Shown in pieces: positions 1 to 9,430 of a stretch of 64,000 nt of DNA; position 1 is the first letter of the stretch; every line of letters begins with the position of its first letter. The stretch comes from Saccharibacillus sp. JS10 (GTDB lineage: Bacteria > Bacillota > Bacilli > Paenibacillales > Paenibacillaceae), in NCBI RefSeq assembly GCF_024436065.1, contig NZ_JANFNS010000007.1, forward strand, positions 35,278 to 99,277, given 5' to 3'. A program made the translations under genes and the position numbers. The notes below the pieces were generated by a model. It worked only from the letters and a program-made list of their open reading frames with translations, searched no databases and was not told the origin of the DNA.

Positions 1-635
1 GTCTGACAACGGCTTTGAGTGAAGAAGAACAAATCCGTGCGATTCAATTCCTGGACTGGATGGCTTCTGACGAAGCTCAAATCTTGAACAACTGGGGCGT
101 TGAAGGCGAACATTATGTATTGGAAGACGGCAAACGTGTCATTCCTGCCGATGTTCAAGATCGCAAGTCGAACGAAAATGCCGCATTCACAAAAGAATCG
201 GGCGTAGGCCTGTATGCGCCATTGTCTGTACGTTATGGCGATGGTGTTAAAGACTCAACGGACAACTACTACACAACAAATTATCCAGAGCTGATCACAG
301 CGAACTACAGCGAGCCTATGAAAAAAGCTTTGGCAGCGTATGAAGCAACGACTTGGAAAGATCTGTTCCCGGGCAAAGACGAGTTCCCTGTTAAAGAGTG
401 GGGCGCTGCGTACAACTTGCCGGCTCCAAGCGGTTCGGATTACACGGTTGCTTTCCAAAAATCGCAAGATATCGTGCGTAAAGCCATTCCGGCTGCAATC
501 GTTGCAACACCTGAACAATTCGACGGCATTTACGATCAAATGTTGACCGAGCTTGACGGGAACGGCATTCCAGAGATGGAAGCGACGTATACCCAATTGA
601 TCAAAGACACGGTAGAAGCTTGGAACGCGAAATAA
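1..635 (+). CDS. Extracellular solute-binding lipoprotein, C-terminal part (5' end outside window)
   Basis: The reading frame is open from the left edge and ends at TAA 633-635, so only the last ~210 residues are present. They align throughout with the C-terminal third of the next gene (862-2586): both contain blocks such as FLDWMASDE, TTWKDLFPGK and GAAYNLPAPS, and both end near KDTVEAW. By that relationship it is a family 1 (LipO/YtcQ-type) carbohydrate-binding component of an ABC importer, anchored outside the membrane. The lipobox would lie upstream of the window. It forms a tandem paralogous pair with the next gene, separated by a terminator and a promoter region, so each copy appears to be its own transcription unit. 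The ligand cannot be read from the sequence. Confidence 0.9.
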   Translation, partial: LTTALSEEEQIRAIQFLDWMASDEAQILNNWGVEGEHYVLEDGKRVIPADVQDRKSNENAAFTKESGVGLYAPLSVRYGDGVKDSTDNYYTTNYPELITANYSEPMKKALAAYEATTWKDLFPGKDEFPVKEWGAAYNLPAPSGSDYTVAFQKSQDIVRKAIPAAIVATPEQFDGIYDQMLTELDGNGIPEMEATYTQLIKDTVEAWNAK

Positions 636-662
636 GCGATCTGCTTTGATCCAAATCAAATC

Positions 663-698
663 AAACAACCTTCGTCCTTAGAGATGAAGGTTGTTTTG
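663..698 (+). terminator. Rho-independent terminator after first lipoprotein gene
   Basis: AAACAACCTTC (663-673) pairs with GAAGGTTGTTT (686-696) around a 12-nt loop and is followed by T residues. It lies 28 nt after the stop codon. Confidence 0.85.
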
Positions 699-739
699 TT
701 ATTCTCTAACTATTTTTTAAAAAAGTTATCAATTTAGAA

Positions 740-820
740 ATGTAAGCGTTCTCAAAAAGAAAAAAGTAGGATATAATAAAGCGGAGCAAACGATACATGC
801 TCAAAATGTAAGCGCTTAAA
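740..820 (+). promoter_or_regulatory. Promoter with two cre-like (CcpA) sites
   Basis: Two copies of a cre-like motif flank a -10 box. ATGTAAGCGTTCTCA (740-754) and ATGTAAGCGCTTAAA (806-820) each differ at one position from the CcpA consensus WTGNAARCGNWWWCA. Between them is TATAAT (772-777). The first cre ends where a -35 element would sit (TTCTCA 749-754, 17-nt spacer, weak). This placement suggests carbon catabolite repression of the second lipoprotein gene. A LacI-family regulator other than CcpA could use the same half-sites. Confidence 0.6.
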
Positions 821-861
821 AATAATTGGGGGCAAGGCCATTTTCGGAAGGGTGGGATACA

Positions 862-2586
862 ATGGAAACGATTAAAAAGTGGAAAGTCGCAATGGTATTG
901 ACAGCAGCATCGGCTTTGGCGGTAACAGGATGTAATAGCGGAAACGACGCAGCTTCAAAGCCAGCAACAGAGACATCATCGGCAAACGGAGCAGAAGGCG
1001 ACGATACGTCACCGGTGACATTTACCTTCTTTGGCGGCGACGCAAGTCCAAACTGGTCGCGGATGCAAGATGAGACGGGCAAAGTCATTACCGAAAAAAC
1101 AGGCGTTACCATCGACGGCGAGTTTGCGGTCAGCGGAACCGATCAACAAAAAATTGCGCTGATGATCGCTTCCGGCGAATATCCCGAAATTCTCTATCCG
1201 AAAGGCGAAACGAGTAAGCTTGTGGATGCCGGCGCATTGGTTGATCTGACGGACTTGATCGATCAGTATGCACCTAATATCAAAAAGTTATACGGACCTT
1301 ATATGAACCGACTCAAATACAGCAAAGAAGATCCATCGATCTACACGATTCCAACGAATACAGCTATCGATAATACGCCTTTTGATGCCGGTGGCGGTTT
1401 TGAAGTTCAATTAGGCGTACTTGAAGAGTTGGGCTATCCCGAAATTCGTACCGTTCAAGATTTTGAAAAAGTATTGAAAGACTACTACGCGAAACACCCA
1501 ACCATCGACGGGCAACCGACGATTCCTCTGACGCTCAATGCAGACGATTGGAAAATTATGATCACCGTCACGAATCCTGCTTTCTTGGCAACAGGAGCAC
1601 CGGATGATGGCGAGTTTTATATCGATCCAGAAACGTATGAAGCGCAGCTGCACTACAAACGCCCAGTTGAAAAAGAATATTTCCGCTGGCTCAACCATAT
1701 GTATAACGAAGGTCTGATCGATCCAGAAGCTTTTACGCAAAAAAATGACCAATATCTGGCGAAAATTTCTAGCGGACGCGTACTCGGTCTGATCGATCAA
1801 GATTGGGATTATCAAGAAGCTGAAAATTCTTTGAAAGCAGCGGGTAAAAACGATAAAATCTACGGGCATTTCCCGGTTACTTTGACAGAAGAGTATAAAG
1901 ATCATTCCTTCGTTGATATCGGTAACGCATCCGGCTATGGCTTGTCGTTCTCGACGACCATGAGCGAAGAAAAACAGATTCGTGCAATCAAATTCTTGGA
2001 CTGGATGGCGTCTGATGAAGGCCAGTTACTTGTGAACTGGGGCATCGAAGGTAAACAATACAATGTCGAAGATGGCAAACGCGTCATTCCAGAAGACGTA
2101 TTGGATCAAAAGATTAACGACAATTCCGCTTTCCAGAAAGAAACGGGAATTGGTCTGTACACACCATTCACGGTTCGTTACGGTGACGGCGTAAAAGACG
2201 AGACAGGCAACTACTACACAACAAGTTATCCAGAGCAAATTACGAACAGTTACAGTGAAGATGAGAAAAAAGCGCTCAAAGCTTATGACGCTACAACTTG
2301 GAAAGATCTGTTCCCGGGTAAAGAAGACTTCCCTGTTAAAGCTTGGGGTGCAGCGTACAACTTACCGGCGCCAAGCTCGTCTGACTTCACGGTACCTTAT
2401 CAAAAAGGTCAAGATATCGTGCGTAAAGCGATCCCGGCTGCAATTGTCGCTACACCGGAGCAATTCGACGTCATTTACGATCAAATGCTGACAGATCTGA
2501 ACGGATCAGGGATTCCGGAGATGGAAGCTTTGTATACGCAGATGATCAAAGACACCGTCGAAGCATGGGGGACGCCGGCGGAGTAA
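862..2586 (+). CDS. Extracellular solute-binding lipoprotein (LipO/YtcQ-type sugar ABC transporter component)
   Basis: A 574-residue exported lipoprotein that should capture a sugar or oligosaccharide for an ABC importer. The N-terminus has a short basic stretch, a hydrophobic segment and the lipobox VTGC with the lipidated Cys at residue 24. The mature protein starts with a Ser/Thr/Gly-rich linker, then a family 1 binding-protein fold. Start: ATG 862 has GGAAGGGTGGG (847-857) upstream and gives a perfect lipoprotein signal. An in-frame TTG at 826 lacks such a site. Its C-terminal third closely matches the truncated gene before it, pointing to tandem duplication. No permease genes follow; the next gene is a GH95 hydrolase. 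Cre-like sites upstream suggest catabolite control. Ligand unknown. Confidence 0.9.
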   Translation: METIKKWKVAMVLTAASALAVTGCNSGNDAASKPATETSSANGAEGDDTSPVTFTFFGGDASPNWSRMQDETGKVITEKTGVTIDGEFAVSGTDQQKIALMIASGEYPEILYPKGETSKLVDAGALVDLTDLIDQYAPNIKKLYGPYMNRLKYSKEDPSIYTIPTNTAIDNTPFDAGGGFEVQLGVLEELGYPEIRTVQDFEKVLKDYYAKHPTIDGQPTIPLTLNADDWKIMITVTNPAFLATGAPDDGEFYIDPETYEAQLHYKRPVEKEYFRWLNHMYNEGLIDPEAFTQKNDQYLAKISSGRVLGLIDQDWDYQEAENSLKAAGKNDKIYGHFPVTLTEEYKDHSFVDIGNASGYGLSFSTTMSEEKQIRAIKFLDWMASDEGQLLVNWGIEGKQYNVEDGKRVIPEDVLDQKINDNSAFQKETGIGLYTPFTVRYGDGVKDETGNYYTTSYPEQITNSYSEDEKKALKAYDATTWKDLFPGKEDFPVKAWGAAYNLPAPSSSDFTVPYQKGQDIVRKAIPAAIVATPEQFDVIYDQMLTDLNGSGIPEMEALYTQMIKDTVEAWGTPAE

Positions 2587-2600
2587 CCCTTTTGAGTGAG

Positions 2601-2805
2601 GTGGGGTCGTTCAATTGTGGGAGAGTGTAGGTGGAGCGGAGCTTTAGTGGCGCTGCGTGGAAAATTCGTTCAAGCCGCTGTTTCACTCGGAAAGCAGGAT
2701 TGAAATTGGGGAAGGAAGCTTTCCGGGTTCAAAGGCGTCTTGAACTGAATTTTCCCCTCCGCTGGGCCAGGCTCAACGCATACGGAAGAATTGAATAGAC
2801 TCCAC
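2601..2805. repeat. Large imperfect palindrome (~205 nt)
   Basis: The gap 2587-2988 holds a nearly full-length inverted repeat. Outer arms: GTGGGGTCGTTCAATT (2601-2616) against the complement of AATTGAATAGACTCCAC (2789-2805). Inner arms: 2659-2695 (starting GGAAAATTC, ending GGAAAGC) against the complement of 2718-2755 (starting GCTTTCC, ending GAATTTTCC), mostly identical over about 37 nt. It is followed directly by a terminator. It could be a structured RNA tail, a MITE or REP-like element, or a long hairpin protecting mRNA ends. No coding sequence is seen here. Confidence 0.7.
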
Positions 2806-2806
2806 G

Positions 2807-2837
2807 AAAAAAGGCGGGGGATGCTCCGCCTTTTTTT
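2807..2837 (+). terminator. Rho-independent terminator
   Basis: AAAAAAGGCGG pairs with CCGCCTTTTTTT around a short loop. It lies directly after the large palindrome and before the GH95 gene. Confidence 0.85.
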
Positions 2838-2988
2838 GGTGGGGGAAATTACAACCTAAAAAATCCAGAACGAATTGAAGAAGAACTGGGGGATGTTTAT
2901 GCTAAAATGAGAAGGAAGTCATTTAGAAAAAAAGTGAAAAACGGTGTCGTCGATCTAAAACGTTTCTTGAAAAGCGGAAGGTGGCGGA

Positions 2989-5340
2989 ATGGTGAGTAGC
3001 AAAACGTATAAATTATGGTACAGACAGCCTGCGACGAAGTGGGAAGAAGCATTGCCTGCGGGGAATGGGCGGCTCGGAGCGATGGTTTTTGGCGGAGATC
3101 GCCGAGAGCGCTTGCAGTTGAACGAAGACACATTGTGGTCAGGGTTTCCAAGAGACAAAGTCAATTACAACGTCAGACGGTATTTGGAGCCGGTACGGAA
3201 GTTGATTTTTGCGGGTAAATACGCAGAAGCAGTAAAGATCATCAACTCCAATATGGTTGGTTCGAATACCGAAGCGTATCAACCGTTAGGCGATCTGTAC
3301 ATTGATCGAATTGGCGGGGGAGAAGCATCGAATTACGAGCGCGACTTGAATGTAAGTAACGGAGTTTTGACTACGTCGTTTACGGCAGATGGAGTGAAGT
3401 TCACTCGCGAAGTCTGGATTAGCGAACCCGATCAAGTCATTACAGTTGTGCTAGAAGCAGATCAAGCAGGAGCGATCGATATCGATGTATCGTTAGAAAG
3501 TCTGCTTCCATACGAGACCGCCGCGTATACGGGCGGCGTCTTGTCGATGACTGGAACAGCACCGAGTCATGTCGAGAACAATGATGACGAGGACCATCCT
3601 GAACCGGTTTTGTTTGATGAAGAATTGAGTCTGCGTTTTGAAGCAAGATTACAAGCCATTGCTGAAGGCGGAGAAACCTTGGCTTCTGAAGGCAAAATTC
3701 AAATTCGCGGCGCTAATCGCGTGATGCTGTTATTAGCGGCGGCGACGAATTTCGAACGATTTAACCAAATGCCGCAAAATAGTTCACGCCGTCCGGATTT
3801 GCTATGCAAACAATGGTTGAGCGAAGCTTCGAAACTTGGCGAAAATCGTTTGCGTGAACGACATATCCGCAACCATGAGCAATTATTTGCACGCGTGGAG
3901 CTTACGCTGGGCGGAGAAGAACGAGCGGAACTTCCGACCGATGAGCGGCTTGAAGCTTATAAGCAAGGTACGGCTGATCCGGCTTTGGAAGCTTTGTATT
4001 TCCATTACGGTCGTTATCTGTTGATGGGCAGTTCGCGTCCGGGCACGCAACCTGCCAATCTGCAAGGGATATGGAATCATCAGATCGATCCGCCGTGGAA
4101 CAGCAATTATACATCGAATATCAATGTTGAGATGAACTACTGGCCGGCAGAAATCGTGAACTTAAGCGAATGTCATCAGCCGATGCTAGAGATGATCGCC
4201 GAAATGGCGGAAGCCGGTAAACGTACCGCGAAAGTCCATTACGGGACACGTGGCTGGACAGCGCATCACAATATCGATATCTGGCGGATGTCGAATCCGT
4301 CCGGCGGCGACGCGAGTTGGGCATTCTGGCCAATGGGCGGACTATGGTTGACCGCGCATCTATGGGAACATTATTTGTTCACGCGCGACGAAGCATTTTT
4401 GCGGGATCAAGCTTATCCGATTATGCGAGAAGCCGCTTTGTTTGCTCTAGACTGGCTGGTCGAAGGACAAGGCGGCCAATTGACGACGGCGCCTTCAACG
4501 TCGCCCGAGAATCGTTTTGTGACCGATAGCGGGGAATTCTCCAGCGTAGCTTTCGGATCGGCAATGGATCTGACATTGATTCGCGATGTGATGGAGCGCG
4601 TACTTGAGATCGAAGATAAATTCGAGCTGACCCACTCGGACAGTGAAGAAATTCGTTCGGCGCTAGAACGTTTGCAGCCGCTTCAAGTCGGCTCAGACGG
4701 TCGATTGCTGGAATGGGGAACAGAGCTTGCCGAACATGAACCCGGTCATCGTCACGTTTCGCATCTATACGGGGTGTATCCGGGGCGCTCGATCAATAGA
4801 GTCCACTCGCCGCAGCTGCTTGAAGCTGCCGAGAATTCGCTAGCTTCGCGGATCGCCAATGGCGGTGGTCATACCGGCTGGAGCTGCGCATGGTTGATTA
4901 ACTTGTATGCGCGTCTACTCGATAGCGAACAAGCGCATCATTTCGTCCATACGCTGCTTGCGCGTTCGACGCATCCGAATTTGTTTGACGATCATCCGCC
5001 GTTCCAGATCGACGGAAACTTCGGCGGCACAGCCGGCATCGCCGAGATGCTGCTCCAGAGCCATCTGGACGAGCTGCATCTGCTTCCGGCTTTGCCTTCC
5101 GCTTGGAACAGCGGTTCCGTGAGCGGCTTACGTGCTCGCGGCGGATACACCATCTCGCTATCTTGGCAAGATGGACAGATCCAATCGGCGGAGATTACCG
5201 CCGATTTCACCGGGGCGATTACGATCCGCACCGATCGCGCGTTCGAGGGGTCTTCGCCTGTACAAAGCGGCGAAGCAGGAGCTTTCGTAGGCAGCTTGAA
5301 TCTAGCTGCCGGCGAAATGGTTCAGCTTTCATTTAATTAA
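2989..5340 (+). CDS. Alpha-L-fucosidase, glycoside hydrolase family 95
   Basis: A 783-residue protein with the GH95 layout: N-terminal beta-sandwich domain ([20 protein letters not shown] near the start, then [11 protein letters not shown]), central (alpha/alpha)6 barrel and C-terminal beta domain. Family active-site motifs are present: NINVEMNYW (the two Asn that activate water), APSTSPEN (general acid Glu) and [12 protein letters not shown] (Asp). GH95 enzymes are inverting 1,2-alpha-L-fucosidases; some members act on alpha-L-galactosides, so the exact substrate is open. There is no signal peptide, so it likely acts on imported fucosylated oligosaccharides, consistent with the binding lipoproteins upstream. 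ATG 2989 has GGAAGGTGGCGG just before it. Its promoter is not obvious; the 150 nt upstream hold the preceding terminator. Confidence 0.93.
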   Translation: MVSSKTYKLWYRQPATKWEEALPAGNGRLGAMVFGGDRRERLQLNEDTLWSGFPRDKVNYNVRRYLEPVRKLIFAGKYAEAVKIINSNMVGSNTEAYQPLGDLYIDRIGGGEASNYERDLNVSNGVLTTSFTADGVKFTREVWISEPDQVITVVLEADQAGAIDIDVSLESLLPYETAAYTGGVLSMTGTAPSHVENNDDEDHPEPVLFDEELSLRFEARLQAIAEGGETLASEGKIQIRGANRVMLLLAAATNFERFNQMPQNSSRRPDLLCKQWLSEASKLGENRLRERHIRNHEQLFARVELTLGGEERAELPTDERLEAYKQGTADPALEALYFHYGRYLLMGSSRPGTQPANLQGIWNHQIDPPWNSNYTSNINVEMNYWPAEIVNLSECHQPMLEMIAEMAEAGKRTAKVHYGTRGWTAHHNIDIWRMSNPSGGDASWAFWPMGGLWLTAHLWEHYLFTRDEAFLRDQAYPIMREAALFALDWLVEGQGGQLTTAPSTSPENRFVTDSGEFSSVAFGSAMDLTLIRDVMERVLEIEDKFELTHSDSEEIRSALERLQPLQVGSDGRLLEWGTELAEHEPGHRHVSHLYGVYPGRSINRVHSPQLLEAAENSLASRIANGGGHTGWSCAWLINLYARLLDSEQAHHFVHTLLARSTHPNLFDDHPPFQIDGNFGGTAGIAEMLLQSHLDELHLLPALPSAWNSGSVSGLRARGGYTISLSWQDGQIQSAEITADFTGAITIRTDRAFEGSSPVQSGEAGAFVGSLNLAAGEMVQLSFN

Positions 5341-5806
5341 GCTTTATGGTTTTTTGCAAGTTTAAAAGCCGTCTGTGCAAAATGTCACAAAACTGTCGAA
5401 CAAAACGCTAACTGATTCGCACACAACGACTCTCTTTATCCGATAAAATAAGAATGTCGCGATAAGGAGCGCTACACATGTAAATTTGTTGGATAACGGT
5501 CCGAAAGACGTTAAAAGGGGTAAGAGCATATATAAAGGAAGAGAAATTTAAAAAGGCGAAATAAAGTGAGGGGGAAATAGAAGATTAGTCACTTATTCTA
5601 AGGAAGTATCTGCATTGTCGAAAGAGCTTTTCAACGGTCAAAATCACCGATAAAAGCAGATAGTTTGACATCTTTGTTAACAAAGTCAAAACTTTTCGAA
5701 AAAGCTGTTCATTTCTGGTATCTTTAAGTGTAGAATCAAAGTTGCGTTTTAATGTCTGAAATGCTTATCGAATGACTTGAGCGTTCACCAAGGAGAGGGG
5801 ATCTAC
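5341..5806 (+). promoter_or_regulatory. Intergenic control region upstream of qoxA with palindromic site
   Basis: No gene is supported in these 466 nt. A palindrome CTTTGTTAACAAAG (5672-5685) is nested in TTTGAC (5664-5669) and GTCAAA (5685-5690), forming a 27-nt dyad typical of a repressor or activator site. A possible -10 TAGAAT (5731-5736) with a weak -35 TTCATT (5708-5713) lies downstream of it. The strong ribosome binding site AAGGAGAGGGG (5790-5800) serves qoxA. No terminator was found after the GH95 stop. Confidence 0.5.
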
Positions 5807-6781
5807 ATGAGCAAAAAACGAAGATCGCTCGTTCGTGCAGCTTTCTCGGCAATCACTCTTGTTATGACGATGCTGCTGCTTTCCGGATGCGGGAACTACA
5901 TGGTTCTGAATCCGAAAGGACCGATTGCGGCTCAGCAGTTGGACTTGATCATCATCACGGTTATCTTATGCGCGATCATCATCGTGCCTGTGTTGGTTAT
6001 CACGTTCGTTATCGTATGGCGCTACCGCGCTACTAACAAGAAAGCCGATTATAAGCCAGAATGGGCACACAGCAACCTGCTGGAGACGATCTGGTGGGGA
6101 ATTCCGATTGTCATCGTTATTGTCCTCGCGATCGTGACTGTGCGTTATACGCACGAGCTTGAACCTTCCAAAGCGATTGCTTCGGAAAAAGATGAAGTAA
6201 CGATTCAGGTTGTATCACTCAACTGGAAATGGTTGTTCATCTATCCGGAAGAAGGTATTGCGACCGTAAATACGATCACAATTCCTGAAGATCGTCCTGT
6301 TCGCTTTGAGTTGACGGCAGATTCGCCGATGAACTCGTTCTGGATTCCAGAATTGGGCGGACAAATTTATGCGATGTCTGGTATGTCGATGGCACTGCAT
6401 TTGCAAGCCGATGAGCCGGGAACTTATTTCGGTACGGCGGCTAACTTCACCGGCGAACACTTCGAAAACATGACGTTTGACGTTAATGCGACGAGTGACG
6501 CTGAATATGACCAGTGGATTGAAAAAGCGAAACAATCGCCGGAAACACTCACTGATGAGTCGTATGAAGAATTGTCTAAGCCAAGCGAAAAAGAAGAACC
6601 TATGCTTTATTCCTCGGTTCCTGACGGAATTTACGAGCGTATCGTAACGAAGTATATGCACGATGGTGCAGAACTTCATCAACACGGAAGCGCATCTGCT
6701 GACGAGACAAACGGATCGACATCGGCAGAAGCTACAAATGCGAACTCGGAAGAAGCATCTTCCTCGCACAACGGTCATTGA
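5807..6781 (+). CDS. qoxA: Cytochrome aa3 quinol oxidase subunit II (QoxA)
   Basis: Subunit II of the proton-pumping haem-copper menaquinol oxidase, 324 residues, in the cytoplasmic membrane. It has a lipoprotein signal (LLSGC, Cys28), the QoxA hallmark VLNPKGPIAAQQ, two transmembrane helices (about 45-70 and 92-115) and an extracytoplasmic cupredoxin-like domain (SLNWKWLF, PMNSFWIPELGGQIYAM). The Cys/His ligands of the CuA centre found in cytochrome c oxidases are absent, which places it with quinol oxidases. The C-terminus is an extended Ser/Glu/His-rich tail. Start ATG 5807 follows AAGGAGAGGGG; an in-frame start at 5777 is poorer and would hide the signal peptide. It is first in the qoxABCD operon. 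Confidence 0.95.
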   Translation: MSKKRRSLVRAAFSAITLVMTMLLLSGCGNYMVLNPKGPIAAQQLDLIIITVILCAIIIVPVLVITFVIVWRYRATNKKADYKPEWAHSNLLETIWWGIPIVIVIVLAIVTVRYTHELEPSKAIASEKDEVTIQVVSLNWKWLFIYPEEGIATVNTITIPEDRPVRFELTADSPMNSFWIPELGGQIYAMSGMSMALHLQADEPGTYFGTAANFTGEHFENMTFDVNATSDAEYDQWIEKAKQSPETLTDESYEELSKPSEKEEPMLYSSVPDGIYERIVTKYMHDGAELHQHGSASADETNGSTSAEATNANSEEASSSHNGH

Positions 6782-6841
6782 GATCCGCCTTTTGGCGGGT
6801 CTTGATGTCTGAACAATGAATGCAACGAAAGGAGCTCCCTA

Positions 6842-8812
6842 ATGCTCGAGAAAATCAAAGAGTTCGCATCCGAGTTTTTTGTAACGGGCGATCCACTGAT
6901 CTATGGCGCCGACGTGTCTATCGTTTTAGCGACGCTTGGGATTGTGTTTGTACTCACGTACTTCAAAAAATGGGGTTGGCTCTGGAAAGACTGGCTGACG
7001 ACTGTCGATCATAAAAAGATCGGTATCATGTACATCCTTGCCGCGATCGTAATGTTGTTCCGCGGTGGCGTCGATGCCGTTATGATGCGGACTCAGCTCG
7101 CTTTTCCGGATCTAAATTTCCTTGAAGCGGATCACTATAACCAAATCTTTACGACGCACGGCGTTGTAATGATCTTCTTTATGGCGATGCCTTTCATGTT
7201 TGGTCTGTTCAATATCGTCGTTCCGCTGCAAATCGGCGCACGCGACGTTGCGTTCCCTTTCCTGAACTCACTGAGTTTCTGGTTGTTCGCAGCCGGAGCG
7301 ATGCTGTTCAACTTGTCCTTCGTTATCGGCGGTTCGCCTGACGCTGGCTGGTTGTCATATCCACCGCTTTCGGGTACGCAGTTCAACCCAGGGGTCGGAC
7401 AAAACTTCTATATCTGGGGTATCCAGATATCCGGTATCGGTTCCCTCGCGTCCGGTATCAACTTTATCGTAACGATTCTTAAAATGCGTGCTCCGGGCAT
7501 GACGATGATGAAAATGCCGATGTTCACTTGGTCGGTATTCGCTGCTTCGACAACGATCATCTTCGCTTTCCCAATCTTGACAATCACAATGTTGCTGCTG
7601 TTTATGGACCGCTTCTTCGGCGCCCATTTCTTCACGCTCGACGGCGGCGGCAATCCGATGATGTATATCAACCTCATCTGGATGTGGGGTCACCCGGAAG
7701 TATATATCGTCGTACTGCCGGCATTCGGTGTCTTCTCCGAAACGGTAGCGACATTCGCGAGAAAACGGCTGTTCGGTTACGCTTCGATGGTATTCGCGAT
7801 GGTAATCATCAGTATCATTTCGTTCTTCACTTGGGCTCACCACTTCTTCACAATGGGCTCCGGCGCGAACGTTAATGCGTTCTTCGCCGTGACAACGATG
7901 ATTATCGCGATTCCGACCGGGGTTAAGATATTCAACTGGTTGTTCACCATGTACAAAGGTAGGATTACCTTCCCGACTCCAATGATGTGGACCATCGCGT
8001 TCATACCGGCATTCGTTGTCGGCGGGATGACGGGGGTTATGTTGTCGGTAGCACCGGCAGACTTCCAGTTCCACAACAGTTACTTCCTGATCGCCCACTT
8101 CCACCAAGTACTGATCGGTGGCGTCGTATTCGGTTACTTCGCTGGTCTGTATTATTGGTGGCCGAAAATGTTCGGCTTCAAGCTCAACGAATATCTCGGC
8201 AAATGGGCATTCTGGTTATGGAATATCGGTTTCTACATCTGCTTCATGCCTCAGTACCTTGTAGGTCTTGACGGTATGACGCGCCGGATCAGTGTATTCA
8301 GTGATCCGGATTGGCAAGGGCTGAATATCGCATCGACCATCGGTGCTTATATTATGGGTCTTGCATTCGTATTCCAAGTTGCACAAATCGTGTACAGCAT
8401 GTTCCGCAAAGAAATGGATACAACAGGCGATATCTGGGATGCTCGCACATTGGAGTTCTCGATTGCTTCCCCAGCACCGGAATACAACTTTGCGGTAATC
8501 CCGCAAGTGCATAGCCGCGATGAGTGGTGGGAAGAAAAAGAACGCCGTGCAAGAGGCGAAAAACCTTGGGACCTAGGCAAAATCGAACCGATTCATATGC
8601 CGAAAAACTCGGCAATCGGACCGATTATGGGCGCGTTCTGGTTTATCGCAGGCTTCGGTCTGGTCTTCCATTGGTTGTGGATGGCGATTCCTGGCTTTAT
8701 CGGTATTTTCGCTTGTATGTACGCGCGTTCGTTCAGTGCTCACAAAGCCGAATACTACATTCCGGTTGAAGAAGTCGAGCGAACTGAAGCGAAGTTAAGG
8801 GGGTCGGTATAA
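6842..8812 (+). CDS. qoxB: Cytochrome aa3 quinol oxidase subunit I (QoxB)
   Basis: The 656-residue catalytic subunit carries low-spin haem, high-spin haem and CuB, and reduces oxygen to water while pumping protons. All ligands are visible at the same numbers as in E. coli CyoB: His106 (TTHG) and His421 for low-spin haem, His419 for high-spin haem (AHFHQ), and His284, His333 and His334 for CuB (WGHPEVY, AHHFF). Tyr288 is the cross-linked tyrosine. GARDVAFPFLN marks the D-channel region. About 14-15 transmembrane helices are expected. ATG 6842 follows AAAGGAGCTCC. It overlaps qoxC by one base (TAATG), suggesting translational coupling. Confidence 0.97.
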   Translation: MLEKIKEFASEFFVTGDPLIYGADVSIVLATLGIVFVLTYFKKWGWLWKDWLTTVDHKKIGIMYILAAIVMLFRGGVDAVMMRTQLAFPDLNFLEADHYNQIFTTHGVVMIFFMAMPFMFGLFNIVVPLQIGARDVAFPFLNSLSFWLFAAGAMLFNLSFVIGGSPDAGWLSYPPLSGTQFNPGVGQNFYIWGIQISGIGSLASGINFIVTILKMRAPGMTMMKMPMFTWSVFAASTTIIFAFPILTITMLLLFMDRFFGAHFFTLDGGGNPMMYINLIWMWGHPEVYIVVLPAFGVFSETVATFARKRLFGYASMVFAMVIISIISFFTWAHHFFTMGSGANVNAFFAVTTMIIAIPTGVKIFNWLFTMYKGRITFPTPMMWTIAFIPAFVVGGMTGVMLSVAPADFQFHNSYFLIAHFHQVLIGGVVFGYFAGLYYWWPKMFGFKLNEYLGKWAFWLWNIGFYICFMPQYLVGLDGMTRRISVFSDPDWQGLNIASTIGAYIMGLAFVFQVAQIVYSMFRKEMDTTGDIWDARTLEFSIASPAPEYNFAVIPQVHSRDEWWEEKERRARGEKPWDLGKIEPIHMPKNSAIGPIMGAFWFIAGFGLVFHWLWMAIPGFIGIFACMYARSFSAHKAEYYIPVEEVERTEAKLRGSV

Positions 8813-9429
8813 TGGCACAGTCTCCGGCGCATGGTTCGGACCATCATGATCATCACGCTGCAGGTCATCACGACCCGCAAGATCTGAAATTGCTCGGTTT
8901 CTGGATTTTCCTTGTAACCGACGTTATTATGTTCTCTACGCTTTTTGCAACATTTATCGTACTTCGCGGCGGTACGGACGGTGGTCCTACCGGCGCGGAT
9001 CTACTGGAAATCAACGGGATCATCATTTCCACGTTCCTGTTGTTAACAAGTAGTTTCACGAGTGGTGTAGCTGTACTTGCAATGCACCAAAACAAGATCA
9101 AACAGATGATTATCTGGTTGGTTATCACCGGATTGCTCGGGGCAGGATTCTTGTACCTCGAAGTCAACGAGTTCTTGCACTTGATTCATGAAGGTGCGAC
9201 TCTGCAAACTAGCGCATTCTGGTCTTCGTTCTTTACCCTTGTCGGCACGCACGGTGTCCACGTTACCGTCGGCTTGTTCTGGATGATCTCGATCATTATT
9301 CAGATCGTACGCCGTGGTCTGACAGACGACACCAAAGGCAAAGTTACAGTATTCAGTTTGTACTGGCACTTCTTGGACGCGGTCTGGATCTTCTTGCTCT
9401 CGATCGTGTACCTGATGGAGGTGATGTAA
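8812..9429 (+). CDS. qoxC: Cytochrome aa3 quinol oxidase subunit III (QoxC)
   Basis: A 205-residue, five-helix membrane subunit of the quinol oxidase, which stabilises subunit I and the proton path. The soluble N-terminus is rich in His (HGSDHHDHHAAGHHD), then LLGFWIFLVTDVIMF begins the first helix. THGVHVTVGLFWM and YWHFLDAVWIFL are typical subunit III motifs. The ATG shares one base with the qoxB stop, and qoxD begins one base after its TAA, so the genes are co-translated. Confidence 0.95.
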   Translation: MAQSPAHGSDHHDHHAAGHHDPQDLKLLGFWIFLVTDVIMFSTLFATFIVLRGGTDGGPTGADLLEINGIIISTFLLLTSSFTSGVAVLAMHQNKIKQMIIWLVITGLLGAGFLYLEVNEFLHLIHEGATLQTSAFWSSFFTLVGTHGVHVTVGLFWMISIIIQIVRRGLTDDTKGKVTVFSLYWHFLDAVWIFLLSIVYLMEVM

Positions 9430-9430
9430 G

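Noticed and set aside
5807..6781. Cytochrome c oxidase subunit II (ctaC) instead of qoxA
   Set aside because: The CuA Cys/His ligands and a cytochrome c domain are missing, and VLNPKGPIAAQQ is typical of QoxA.
7355..8107. Long minus-strand frame inside qoxB
   Set aside because: It is antisense to the fully conserved oxidase gene with all haem and copper ligands; no ribosome binding site or protein features.
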